Origin: Paracamarosporium sp. OC-R06-R3
Lineage: Eukaryota > Ascomycota > Dothideomycetes > Pleosporales > Didymosphaeriaceae
Assembly (NCBI GenBank): GCA_019828545.1
Contig: JACVRA010000194.1
Span: 1 to 64,000 of the forward strand
Length of the DNA: 64,000 nt
Reading direction: 5' to 3'
Every line of letters starts with the position of its first letter. Within the stretch, counting starts at the first letter, position 1. The notes beneath the pieces are model-generated. The model searched no databases. It was not told the origin of the DNA and saw nothing but the letters and a program-made list of their open reading frames with translations. Shown one piece after another: positions 46,449 through 57,388 of this stretch. The translations under genes were made by a program, and so were the position numbers.

Positions 46449-47655
46449 ATGAGTGGCGCTACCGTTATACCACCATCCCTTGTAGATGCGCAGCCATCAA
46501 TCCGTCCTCACGGCCTCGCGAGAACCACAATTGTTGTGTCTGCCTTTCTTGGTGCCATAACAGCCCTCCTCGTCGCTCTTCGCCTCTTCGTTCGCGGATG
46601 GCTTTACCGCTCCGGGACCAAAGCATTCGGCCTCGACGACCTTTTTCTAGTCATCGCCCTCGCCCCGTTTCTCTCAGCCTGCGCCACCGCCATTCAAGCT
46701 AGCTATTACGGTCTCGGAACCCACGACGCTGACCTCACCCAGCTGCAAATGATCAAAGCCGCCCAGTACAACACTTATTGGCAACTGTCATACGCGCTCT
46801 CCATACCATTTTGCAAAGTCGCTATTGCATCGGCGTTGTTCCGGGTAACGGATCGGTCCATATATCGAAACATTCTGTGGTTGGTCATTTTTCTGAGCTG
46901 TGTGGTGCTTACTATCGCAATTCTAAGCCTAGTGTTACTATGCAAGCCTTGGCCTGCGACATGGAATCCAACTTTGGGCACTTGTGGGAATCGCGGGATC
47001 ATCACAGCCTTAAGCTACGCTGCTAGTGCCGTAACCATCATCACGGACTGGACTTGCGCGGTAGTGCCATACTTCGTGCTTAAGGACCTACAATTACCCA
47101 GAAGGGTGCGGTACAGCTTGATTGGTGTGTTGGGGCTTGGAGCATTCGCCAGTGTCGCTGCTATTGTCCGGTTGCCGTATTTTCAGTATTATAGCCATAC
47201 CACGGACGTACTGTGTAAGTTGCATATTCCTATATTCGATTATGAGAGGTTTCTGTCTAATACAATCACAAGATTACTCCGCCAATGTCACTATCTGGTC
47301 CAACGTAGAGTCCGGCATCGGCATAGTCGCGGCTTCTATTCCTCCCTTGCGCCGTCTTTTCGCCAGCCTTAGGTCGACCATAGGCTCATCGGGTAGAAGC
47401 AAAGGCGACACACAGCAACATCTGTCAAGGCATGCATCGGGATACAAAAAAGGGGGGCAATCGAACGGTGACAATAGAAACAAACCAAGCATACAGCTTC
47501 AGTCACTCAAGTTTGGTGGAATGCACGCTGTAACTACGAACAGTAGTCCATATGGCGCCCAAAACAAAAATGGCTGGGAAAGAATGTCAGACGACGAAAT
47601 AAACTCGTATTCAAGTGAGAAAAATATCGTGCAGACTTCGAGCGCACGGAAATGA
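46449..47655 (+). CDS. Fungal rhodopsin-like (Pth11/SAT4-type) integral membrane protein
   Basis: Two exons (46449-47214 and 47273-47655) separated by a 58-nt intron, 382 residues. The ATG at 46449 starts a short soluble leader before helix 1 (TTIVVSAFLGAITALLVALRLFVRG). Seven helices follow, with family marks FGLDDLFLVIALAP, YGLGTHDADL, YWQLSYALSIPFCKVAIASALFRV, LCKPWPATW, ASAVTIITDWTCAVVPYFVL and, across the intron, YYSANVTIWSNVESGIGIVAASIPPLRRLF. The tail (~110 residues) is Gly/Ser/Asn-rich. It is a second, divergent member of the family of 42208-43687, and the P450 lies between them. Confidence 0.92.
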
Positions 47656-48033
47656 ACGCAAGGAGAGCTTTATCCGAAAAATCGCGAGACTTCAATATTC
47701 AGCTTATGAATATCCTCACAATACCATAGCATATAAACATGCGCAATCAGCTGTTGTGGTCAGTGTTTGCGGAGTCATAAGCATATATTGAAACATTCTT
47801 GAATTGTTATCAAATCGCTAGTTTCATCGCAATCAGGTATCCCGCTATTATCAAAACCTGAAGCAACAGTCTCTTCCTCGAAGAACACCTTACAGTATAT
47901 AGTGACATTGGAACGCCCCGATAAAGTGTCACAATGCCCTCGGTGATCCAAGCATGCCTGAATCGTGGATCATTGACCACGGACCCACAGACATGTGTGA
48001 GCGGTGATGTTTCATCATCTAGCTCATCCGATT
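47656..48033. other. Gene-free stretch between convergent genes
   Basis: 3' flanks of both neighbours. AT-rich, nothing else seen. Confidence 0.5.
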
Positions 48034-48969
48034 TTAGCACCCTCTTAATCTTATCACCATGTGTATCGTGGATAAAGCGAGGACATTATAGTCAGATAGC
48101 CTCCAGCCCATTTCCAACTGCCTTCCACCGAACACAAAACGCTGGCTATGAAACGGAATACCTGTTCTATCCTCCAACGTGTACATGACCTTTTCCATGA
48201 AGTCATGCTCACGAACGTTGAGCGTGAGAATTTTTCCATCTAACATCTTGACGAAGATCTGCATTCGTTCGCCCTCGACCGGGAACGAAACGGAGGGTTT
48301 AATCGGCTCCGTGGCGAAGAAGTTCCTGTATAGTGATTCCATAGTCGCCAGTCGTCTCTCACGCTCATCATATGGGTCCATAGCAGCGGACGGGTTGTGG
48401 TGAATGACAATACCCAGGGCAGTTTGGAGATGGCCATAGAATTTCGTATCCAGCACAGCCGCATGCCATAGACAGTCCACTGTTCGAGATCAGCATGCCA
48501 TATTCCAGCTCTAGGCGAGGAGATTTAGGGAACTTACTGAGATATGTGGGGCTGATTTTTTCCGCATCGACGTCAACTGTGAACACCTTGATTGCAAGAA
48601 GCCGGCGAAATTCCTCGATGACATCATCTACAGGCATTCTATACCGTCTAGCAACCAGATTTGCTTCACGCTGGAGCGCATCTGAGAAGGTGTTACTGAA
48701 GAGAAAAGCAACCGCGTCAGCAGGGAGAATTTGGCGGTACATCTCCAGAGAGGCTCCTGCGGCTGTTGTGGCATCTGCGCTTTCTGGGGTATCTGGGTCA
48801 TCTACATAAGGTTAGTCAGATCAGGGCCAGTTTGATAGGGCTTCTACTCGCCGGAAGAGGCAACAGGCGGGCGTGGGGGATTCGGGTGTTGTGGCTTTAG
48901 CGCGGTCCTGCGGCGAGCAGGAGCCGGGGGATCGTTGATGCCGGCTTGTTTGGCTTTACGCTTCGCCAT
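48034..48969 (-). CDS. Ubiquitin-fold protein with N-terminal WH-LDT (GRDP-like) domain and RLRGC tail
   Basis: Three exons: 48969-48852, 48801-48538 and 48479-48034 (275 residues). The start is a basic, Pro-rich stretch (MAKRKAKQAG). Residues ~65-175 contain EEFRRLLAIK and LMDCLWHAAVLDTKFYGHL followed by ALGIVIHH. This pattern of Trp-His, Leu-Asp-Thr and His-His resembles the repeat of glycine-rich-domain (GRDP/DUF1399-like) proteins. The C-terminal 76 residues are a ubiquitin fold: MQIFVKMLDGKILTL at its start, TGIPFHSQRFVFGGRQLE in the middle, and SDYNV then IHMVIRLRGC at the end. Ubiquitin ends RLRGG; here the last residue is Cys, so ordinary E1 activation is doubtful. Exon 1 joins in phase only with a GC donor (gcgagt), which is the weakest part of the model. 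Confidence 0.82.
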
Positions 48970-49370
48970 TATTGCTCTGTGAGGTTGAGAAGTGGGATAA
49001 AGTTGAGTGGTATGGAGAGTGATGCATAGAGCAAGTGTGGAGAAGAAGGTGTTTAAAAACAAGGTCAGGTAGCGGCAGTGGGCAAGTATGAGAGGCAGCG
49101 CATAGACCCACTTACTTGATTAGTTGCACGCTCCAGAGTGATTGCGAGCAGGCGCCACAGACCTGGCGTTCGCGCCTAAGACGCGTGATCACGTGCGCAG
49201 TGTGGCACCACGTAGGCAGCAACAAGCAGGAATAGGCAGCATCACGTGCTATTTCAAGGCTTTCTATTGAGGAAAACCATCCAACTAAGACGCGCCGAAT
49301 ACCTTTGAATGTGCTCTACTGCACGGCTGACATTGTGTAACCAGTCTTTCAGCCCGACCATTCGAGATTG
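48970..49370. other. Short intergenic stretch
   Basis: Promoter side of the ubiquitin-fold gene and 3' flank of the SnoaL-like gene. No specific element recognised. Confidence 0.45.
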
Positions 49371-49859
49371 CTAGCACTTGGCTTTTGGAGGGGCAGAAGC
49401 AGCCATCCTATTCTGTAATTCCTTCGTGGCCGCCGGATCCACAAACTCCATGCTCCTCTCGACTTTCGTGCCTTGAGCATCCATCCAAAGCCACCAGATG
49501 AGATCGTTCTCTACAGGCTCTTGCCCAGGCGCCTTCATCTGGTATGATACCCTCGCCACAACTGACCCTTGTGCCTCGTCCACCGCAACAGCTTTCACCT
49601 CGTTTGTTTCACTCTCCAACTTGAGCGTCATTGAAGCTACACACGTCATGAAGCCATCGAGATCAGCGGTACCTTGCATTGGCGGTGATTGCGAGACGAA
49701 ATAGTTGTGGCCGAAGGTGTGTGTGTAGTATGGTGCCCGCACGGCGCGAATCTTTCCCATGTCAAAGCGGACCTCATCCGTAGTCGTGGTGTTCGGCATG
49801 AGGGAAAGGGAGGCAATGAAGCTAAGAGCTGTTCCCCGAAGAATGTCGTAGGCCACCAT
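49371..49859 (-). CDS. SnoaL/NTF2-like small protein
   Basis: A single exon of 162 residues from the ATG at 49859; the frame extends upstream without a better ATG. Size and pattern suit the cone-shaped NTF2/SnoaL fold: a helical N-terminus with DILRGTALSFIASL, TADLDGFMTCVASMTLKLES in the middle, SVVARVSYQMKAPG and LIWWLWMDAQGTKVERSMEFVD as paired beta strands near the end. Fungal members include polyketide cyclase-like enzymes and many proteins of unknown function. No catalytic residue can be assigned. Confidence 0.65.
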   Translation of the reverse strand: MVAYDILRGTALSFIASLSLMPNTTTTDEVRFDMGKIRAVRAPYYTHTFGHNYFVSQSPPMQGTADLDGFMTCVASMTLKLESETNEVKAVAVDEAQGSVVARVSYQMKAPGQEPVENDLIWWLWMDAQGTKVERSMEFVDPAATKELQNRMAASAPPKAKC

Positions 49860-50888
49860 GACTAGGATGTCTGAGAAATTCGCGACTAGTGAGAGTGAAG
49901 GTATAGAAGTGTGGAAAACTCTTGAGAATTCGAATTGTGTTCTGGAAAGGTGGCAATGGTTTGAAATTTGCGCTGTCTGGTTGCTCAATTTTTTTTTTAC
50001 AACACAATGTAGACGTTATCAGGTTCATCTTATACAGAACTTGAAACCTGTGTACATCATCGATATTTTTCGAATTGCCGATATATTGGAGCAGTAATAA
50101 TTACATAGAACGCCTAAAACACTGGACTGAGGCTCAGATTTCTGATGTGCATTTTGGTTCTAGTGTACGCTGGTAAATGATCTTACAAGAAAAAGACGTG
50201 GCTAGAAAATGGTTTTGTGGGTTTAGGGCCGGGATGCGTAGATGCCAAGCTCATTAGGGTCGGACTTGGATGTCACTTTGAAGGGTAAGTCTGAAACGCG
50301 TCAATCAAAGCCACCAACTTCTCCAGCCAAAGCGAAATGCTTGCCTCTGATATGACTCTATTTCTACACGATTGGCTATTTGTAGAATTATCGCTTGAGC
50401 AAAGGCACAACGAGTGCTCGGCCGGTTTGAAAACCCATTCCAAGAAGGGTTGTTCTTTGGATTATGGTTGAAGATGCAGGTAGACACTGATCAAGAGCCC
50501 AAGGAGAAAAGCCGAGACGCATTCAATGAATAAATAAAGCTGAATTTAGTCTCTTACAAGAAAGCACATATCGAGCTATCATTGCGCCTGCATTGTCACG
50601 CAAATCAACTTGGTGTGATGTGAGAAGCAGACTATCTGCTGCGTCAGCGATAGATGAATATGTTCCGCATAAGTAAATGATTAAGTAGATGTGCTGGAAG
50701 TATCTACTAGTATGCTATCGGTAATGCGATACGGAATAAAGCATCTTTACAAGACAGTTTTACAAAGGTTAAGTGAGCAGAGAGCTATTTTACACATGAC
50801 GGTGCCCGAATTTAGCACAAAAAATACCCAATATATGGATGGGTTGCGAGTGGCTTATGCACTCATTAAACGCCGCATAGCGCAGCTC
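49860..50888. other. 1-kb intergenic region
   Basis: A T-rich tract lies at 49988-50000, just upstream of the SnoaL-like gene. No supported gene. Confidence 0.5.
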
Positions 50889-52319
50889 TCAGAATATTAT
50901 CCACCAGTCTCGCCCACCAGCCACTATTCTAGTGACCAGAAACGCGAGAAACGCAGCCATGTAGGAGGCTCCAGCAAACACGATCAAACCAGTAAATCCA
51001 CCTCCATTAGCGTTCACGATTGCACCCGCAATCGGAATACCGACAAGCACAGCGATACTCGATATCGAGAAGGTTGTACCACTTCTCTTGCCATAATCCT
51101 CCGTCTTGCAAACCTGGCCGATGCAAACTGGTGTCAAGCTAATCGCTGCCCCAGACCAGAAGCCAAATACGATGGCAAATGCCGTTATCGCTGCTTCACT
51201 TGCGCCTGAAGTGAGCCAGAGTGCGAAGATGAAGGTCGCACATGTGAGCGAGGTGATGCACATGACATTGAAGTAGCCAAACCGGTCGGCCACGTAACCC
51301 GGAAGTGCGCGACCAGGTATAGCACCAGCATTTAGTAGCGCTGACAAGCGGTACGCATGCTGCGGTTCGACCCCTTGGTAGATCGCATATGAAGAGATGT
51401 AAGTGTATGGGATAAAGACAGCGAATTCGACTAGCCATACTGCCAGTGTGGTAAGCGCGTAGTTTTTCTCCTTCAAAGCCTTTAAATCGATTGACGCGCC
51501 AGCCTTTTTGTTATGAGGTAGTCTTTTACGGAGAAGCCAGCAGGCAAGGAAGCCCGCCAGAGCACATATGAAACCCACGATTCGAATCGCCCATGGATAA
51601 CTGATAATCGGGGCAGCGTATAATATAATCAAAGGGAATACGATTCCGCCAGAGCCGCCAGCGGTGCAAGCGATCCCAGTGGCTAAAGCACGGCGTTTTG
51701 AGAACCAATGTCCGATGGTTGCTATCGCGGGTGTGAACTGGCACGAAGCAGAGATACCACCAAGCACGCCAAAGGTAAGGAGGAATTGATAGTATTCTAA
51801 ACGATCAGTGGTCAACGTAGGCTCTTCATACCGTGTGGAAAGACTGTGGCATACCTTCACAGACACTGAGAAGCATCAGTGCAACCACTATACCGATGGA
51901 TCCAGGTATCATCACAAAGCGTACGTCGTGAGCATCGAATATGGGCCCTCTAAAAGATTAGATCTACGGGTTTCTTCAAAATTGCACAATTACTGACCAA
52001 CTTGTGCACCTGTAACATACAGGAAGAACCCATACAAGCCGAAGATCCACCCGATTTCAAACTCGGTGTAATCATGCAACTGATGCTGCCATACCCAAGC
52101 CTGAAGCACTCCGATAGTGTTGAGCAATCCCATCGATGGTATCATAGCACACCATGCGCCGAATACGACTGACCATGCTTCTCTTCCTCCGTCAGGGTAC
52201 TGTTCGGCCTCGTCGAAAAACTCTAAGGGCCCTGCCTCCGGGTGATTTTGCTGGTGGGCTTCAGGCGGAGGCATGACTGGTGCAGCGGATAAATCTTTGG
52301 TTGATGCCCTGATCGTCAT
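50889..52319 (-). CDS. MFS monocarboxylate-transporter-like protein
   Basis: Three exons (52319-51998, 51947-51855, 51796-50889) in phase, 440 residues. A soluble ~55-residue N-terminus ends in PDGGREAWSVVFGAWC, the family's PDGG-W-V entry to helix 1. GPIFDAHDVRFVMIPGS is the loop-2 motif, and HWFSKRRALATGIACTAGGSGGIVFP is the conserved helix 4-5 block. Twelve helices are expected. Fungal members of this group are plasma-membrane transporters for monocarboxylates, riboflavin or unknown compounds. The acceptor of exon 2 is placed two bases downstream of the first AG to keep phase. Confidence 0.9.
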
Positions 52320-55055
52320 CACGTTTGGTCCTTGAGCGACTGCTGCTTGTCTGGGTTGAGATGAGTAGCAAAGCGTGAGAGATCCTGTGGTATCTTTCAA
52401 AACTGCTTGAAAGCATTGAGTTGCCTGAGCAGGAAGTGAATGAGACAACACCTCCTTGATTCCTTGATTCTACGAGTCGAACACTGTCGTTCTCAATTGC
52501 TGACAAACAGACATCGATATTGATTTCGTTAGTTGCGGCATCGAGTTCTCCGACGGGTGTGGGAGGAAAACTTTAGCGACTTTAACCAGCCTAAACTAAG
52601 GCTGGTGTTCGGGGGAAAACTAGTCGGCTCGATCGGGAAACCGTGAGGGTGTGATTGCTCCATCGAGATCTCGAACAATAGTTGCGCGCATATATCGATC
52701 AGCATTGATCTTAATTTGATCCAGAACAAAATGTAATGGGTTTTTCTCTAGGTGGACAGAATGTTCAGAATTTTAGGACTCCCAGATGACCGCGTTCGGG
52801 GCGCTAATCTAGATTTCGCGTAATGAACATGACGTAAAGAAAATTCGAATCCGAACGGGTCAGAATGGCTGAACGCACCTATGAAGATTGTATAATTAAT
52901 TTTCATAGGATCCACTTGACTCGTCCAAAGGATAAAAGGGTTTAGACATTGAGCGCAAAGGTAGGACTACTTCTTCCGGTTGTAGCACTATTGCCCATGG
53001 GTAGTCCTCTCGAGATTAAACACATGTCAAATCGTTTTTTGATAGCAACACGCCACTGATGGCAACATCATGGTTATCGAGATCCGTATGAACAGATTTC
53101 AATGGGTTGAATAAAGATACATAGTAGTGCGCCCAATGTTCTTATTAGTTGTCGAGGCTAGAACCTGCGCCTGAATGTCGCCGCGCCTATAACCTCGATG
53201 ACTGGTATCGGACGCTTCAAACGGAGCTTGATAGCAGCGATGAATGCGTTAAATTTCTGTGTCAAATGCACCTTGCGACAACATTGGTCACTGTATTTCG
53301 TGCGTAAACTAGGAGGGTTACGGTGTTAATCCAACTAACGCAATGAAATTAGACGATGGCGACTTGCAGATCCGCGAACCTGAAGTAAGTTGGAACGATT
53401 GATGAAGATGGTTTCAAGGCAGCGTACCGTAGCTATTCTCGCGGCTACGTCTCTAATATAGAGCGCCTTCTCTTTCATACTCCGCCTCTTAACAAATTTC
53501 TTTCTCATTTATTTCACATATTGGTCAATATTAAGAGAGTTATATGCTAAACATACGACAGGCTTACTCAGCCCTCATTGGAATTTCTAGTGGTTCAATC
53601 GGGTTAAAATGTTGTAAGCGTACATCGTGTGAGCGAAGACAGCACATCCAGGAGCGACGCAGCGACACGTTCACGCGTAACGCACCTCGAGAGCTAAGAA
53701 TACCGTAGGTTACATATCTGGGGATAACGAGTTGATGAATGTGCGATGCGTTGAAACAGAGATCCAGGGCATCGAAAGCAACACTGCGAATGTAACTGAA
53801 TAGGAAGTTGGTCAATGCACAGCGAACTTTCAGTGCGATGATTGAACGATCATTGGCGCGAATTCCTACCAGACCCCACACAACAAGCCACCACGTGAGC
53901 CAGATGACCCTGTCACTACCCAGATCGGCAATCTGTCACCTCACCGTGAAACATAGATTAAAATCTGGGCTTGGCGCACGGACATTTCACAGGTACTTGC
54001 TTCTTCTGTTGGGAACTTGGCAACTCAGTTGGCATCGCTAACCATGCTGCAAACGTGGCGCATTGTCCGCTCGATGCTATACATGCCTCGAGACAAGGTA
54101 TGCCGGAATACACGAAAGAGCGTGGTGTTTTTTCCCCAACTGTAATTTTAAAGCTAATAACATACCGTAGAGTATCTTAGAACAGCTTATGGTCAGTAGG
54201 ATGTACCGAATTCTCTTATATCAAAATTCTAAAAGTAGGGTAAGCTTCGATCTGGTGGCTGAGGAAGATCCGCCCCGTCCCCCAGCCGGGCAATAAATGT
54301 CTCATCAGGGTCAATATGCGGGATGGCAACGTTCTATCTACGGCGTCTAACACTCACTTCAATATGAGAATCTCAGCTACCACGTATGACAGCCCTCCTA
54401 AACCTACACGAGCCACTAAGCACCACTCGAACGCTCGTGTATCTCTGCCTGGTAGAATCAATACATTTCAATACGTTTGTCGGATTATTGATATATGACA
54501 TTGCCTACTATTGCAGCGGCTACAGTTGCAACATGTCTGTTTTATCTGATGATAACATATTGATTAGACAGTGTCAGATTTGGGAGATGGTTGGTAGGAG
54601 TATTGCCGTGAGAAGCGATCTGGATGGGAATGTAAACTGATATCCAGGCGTCTCAAACGGCTAATTCGGTGTCGTTGTGTAAAGCGCTGTTTTTTTTTTT
54701 TTGCTTTTTTGGAGTGGTGGGTGCTGAATCTTCTGGCTGCCTTGTAGCGCATTTTAATTTCATACCTCTGTGATTTTGTTTGCATCGGGTGGCATTTGAA
54801 TTTAATCATCGTGCGGTAGCAAGGAATAAAAATGACGGAGCTTCATTCAGATCTGTCGCTTATAACACTAGCCATTCGACACAGTATGATGCACCTATTA
54901 TAACAAATAGTGATCCAGCACACATGAAGCACCACCTGCTAAAGAGCTCATAGAGATGACCAATAGGAAACCTGGGTGGTTTTAGAGGGTTTGAGACAAA
55001 TACAGTCGTACTTCTAGTACGAGGCTTGCGACTACCAGTACAAGTACAATCTGAC
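52320..55055. other. 2.7-kb intergenic region
   Basis: No gene supported. A T-homopolymer run sits at ~54690-54702. Open frames are short and feature-free. It may hold eroded repeats, but no termini were found. Confidence 0.5.
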
Positions 55056-56002
55056 ATGTTGGTCGAGCGGGTCGTCGTGGTGTCTGATGGACCAGAGGAA
55101 GCGGTTTATCGGCAGGTTATCAAGGGGCGCCTGGCTCACTTACACAAACAAGTGGTATCCGGATCGAACGCGATCGACCCCGAGAACGGAACGATAATCT
55201 TGCCGTACAACATCGTCCCGTATCCGAAGCCAACCTTTGACTCTGGTATCAAGCAAGCGCTCGACTACCGATATCATGGTCCGGGTCCCGCTGTCGGCAA
55301 ATTGAATCCTAACAAGACGGTCGGCCAAGGCTTGGAGTATGCCGAATATCAGCTTGAGATCCCATGCTCGTGCTGTTTCCTGCAGCGGCTCAAACTCGGC
55401 TTCATGTCGCACTGAGGTGAGACCTGGGATGAGGTGAAGAGCCAAGCTTGGGATAACATCAAAAAGAATTGTAACAACAAGGATAACCTTTACGAACACC
55501 CAGCACGGGACCATACTGGCCCGCCACCAGTTGATCAGCGGTTTTAGTGGAATAACCTAGGTCGTTGCGATCGTAAGGTCCAGTTCCAGTCGGCAACGCC
55601 TGTGATTTGCAGTGCCGTGTCGGCGCAGTACAATGTCACTACTACCACGCTCCGAGACTTGAAAAAGGATCTTGCAGATGATTGCAGATGGGCATAGGAT
55701 GGAACATTATGTTTTCCATCGCCATATAAGGTCGCAATGCGATGGCACGACGGGGAAATCGAGCTGGTCCGGCTTATTGCAACTGATGGACTATATCGAA
55801 CATCTCATTCATTCGGCTGACGCGATGGGACCCTGTTGGTATCCACGAGGGGGCAAGTTATACAGAGGCCGTTGGGGACAATTGCTCCCTTATATACACC
55901 AAGCTTGGGATTACGTTCGACGAATTGAGAGCATGGGATACAGCGCTAGGTGCGGATTATGGTTACCTGTGGCCGGGTTACGCCTTTTGCGTAAAGGCAT
56001 AG
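55056..56002 (+). pseudogene. LysM-domain protein, degenerate
   Basis: An ATG at 55056 opens a 120-codon frame (NGTIILPYNIVPYPKPTFDSG; Cys-containing end EIPCSCCF) that stops at 55413. The same frame then reads on with plausible coding (GETWDEVKSQAWDNIKKNC, VTTTTLRDLKKDLADDC), broken by further TAG and TGA codons. Near the end, in another frame (55826-56002), a LysM-type module is legible: VGDNCSLIYTKLGITFDELR followed by AWDTALGADYGYLWPGYAFC. LysM modules bind chitin or peptidoglycan and occur in secreted fungal effectors and chitinases. Several stops and at least one frameshift make this non-functional. It lies 1.2 kb from a transposon nest. Confidence 0.65.
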
Positions 56003-56075
56003 GGATAGCCGTCAAAAGGGTCTATTGGTGATTCCGAGGCCAGTAGCTTATTCGTTCATGCAGGAGTATTGTTCT

Positions 56076-57138
56076 CTAAACGGCTCTATCTCCCGCGCTT
56101 TGCTCGAAGAAATTGAAGTATCTGTTCTCCCAGTCTGGCAGCATGGGATGTTCGAGGTACTTTTGGTTATCCGACCACGCTCCGTGCGGCCGCTGACGCT
56201 TTAAAGCGTGCGATGCCCGAATCCACGAAACCCTTTCGTCCCAAAAGGCGTCCGCATCCCAGTCATCTGTGCCCCATCCGTTGTTGACATAGTGCATTTG
56301 CAATGATCTCCAACGATTGATGCTCTGTCGAAGTCTATCGGCATCCCCGTGTTCACTCTGCAAGTACTCGATCGCAGCGTCAATCTCCTCCGGGACGCGG
56401 ATACCTCCAGGCCAGATGTTCTGGAAGACTATGGGGTTTTCGACAAGTTTTCGCTGGAAAGGAGGATTTTCCTCTCTGTCGCCTGGGTCGTAGTATGGTA
56501 CCCATTCTAGAGTTTCCAGCTTTTCCGCTATCTCTGACAGGACCTCCTCTGCAGGACGACTGGGTATCTCGTCCCAATATTGTTTACCAATCTGGGTCCA
56601 TTCTATGATCGACTCTGGGTATCATCAGCATGTGAAGCTCTTGGGTCACTGAAGGTATCGTACGGTCTCGGGTATTGTAGATCATACTCGTGCCGTAGCC
56701 ATTCTGTCCACACTCCGTCAGCTTCAACATCCACGGATGCAACCACTTCATTTCATTTGGATCATCGGTCTTGTAGAAATCACCCCACCGCAGGTCGTTC
56801 AGGAAGTCTGGATCGCCAGGATCCGAAAAGTAAGTCACGGCTTTCGAGCGCGGGAGAAGCTCCACGCCCCACTCCTGGAAACCCCAAACCACTTCATTGC
56901 GAAGCGCAGGCAAATGCTGCACTAGATCCAGGACCTCGGACTCGTAGCCCAATGACTGCAGCTGAGAGAAGGGCAGAGGTTGCTTATCGTTTGGAGGCCG
57001 GATCACGTCGCCAGCAGAGAGATAGCGCATTGCGATCAGGATGTCGTAGATCTTTGACATGCCTCCGATGAGGGCCTTGTGCTTCTCCGCAATATGCTCC
57101 ATGTTTGGGTGCGTGAGGTTTGACCAAGACTGCAACAT
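56076..57138 (-). CDS. Uncharacterised fungal protein (two exons)
   Basis: Exons 57138-56664 and 56614-56076 join in phase through a 49-nt intron with a gctgatg branch-point match, giving 337 residues. I recognise no domain with confidence. It is acidic and Trp/Tyr-rich (LRWGDFYKTDDPNEMKWLHP, CGQNGYGTSMIYNTRD, DWDADAFWDERVSWIRASHA), with a soluble globular look and no signal peptide. Open reading continues upstream of the chosen ATG back to a possible acceptor at ~57199. The original start could therefore have lain further upstream, where a transposon now begins only 80 bp away (57219). Confidence 0.7.
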
Positions 57139-57235
57139 GTCGGAAGAAGTGACATGCGGCACAGTCAGCGGCTCGTGCGTCCACAGTTGGAAGCTCTAAC
57201 GAGCACGCCTAGAGGATACCGTGTCCGTGCGCGTA

Positions 57236-57279
57236 CAGTGCCGAACGCCGAGGCGCCCCCGTCGGTGAGGCGCCCACCC
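57236..57279 (+). repeat. Left terminal inverted repeat of the nested element, 44 bp
   Basis: Perfect reverse complement of 59578-59621. GC-rich and free of RIP changes. Confidence 0.93.
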
Positions 57280-57388
57280 CAACCACCATCTGGCCATAAT
57301 CAAAGTGAGGTTATACTGTCGCCTACAGTAGCTATTATCACAAGATTTTATAGTAAGGTAGTAAATAGATGCTTACAATTAATTTATA

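Noticed and set aside
56580..57071. 163-codon plus-strand frame opposite the unknown gene at 56076-57138
   Set aside because: It is antisense to a two-exon gene with consistent splicing, and its composition is low in complexity.
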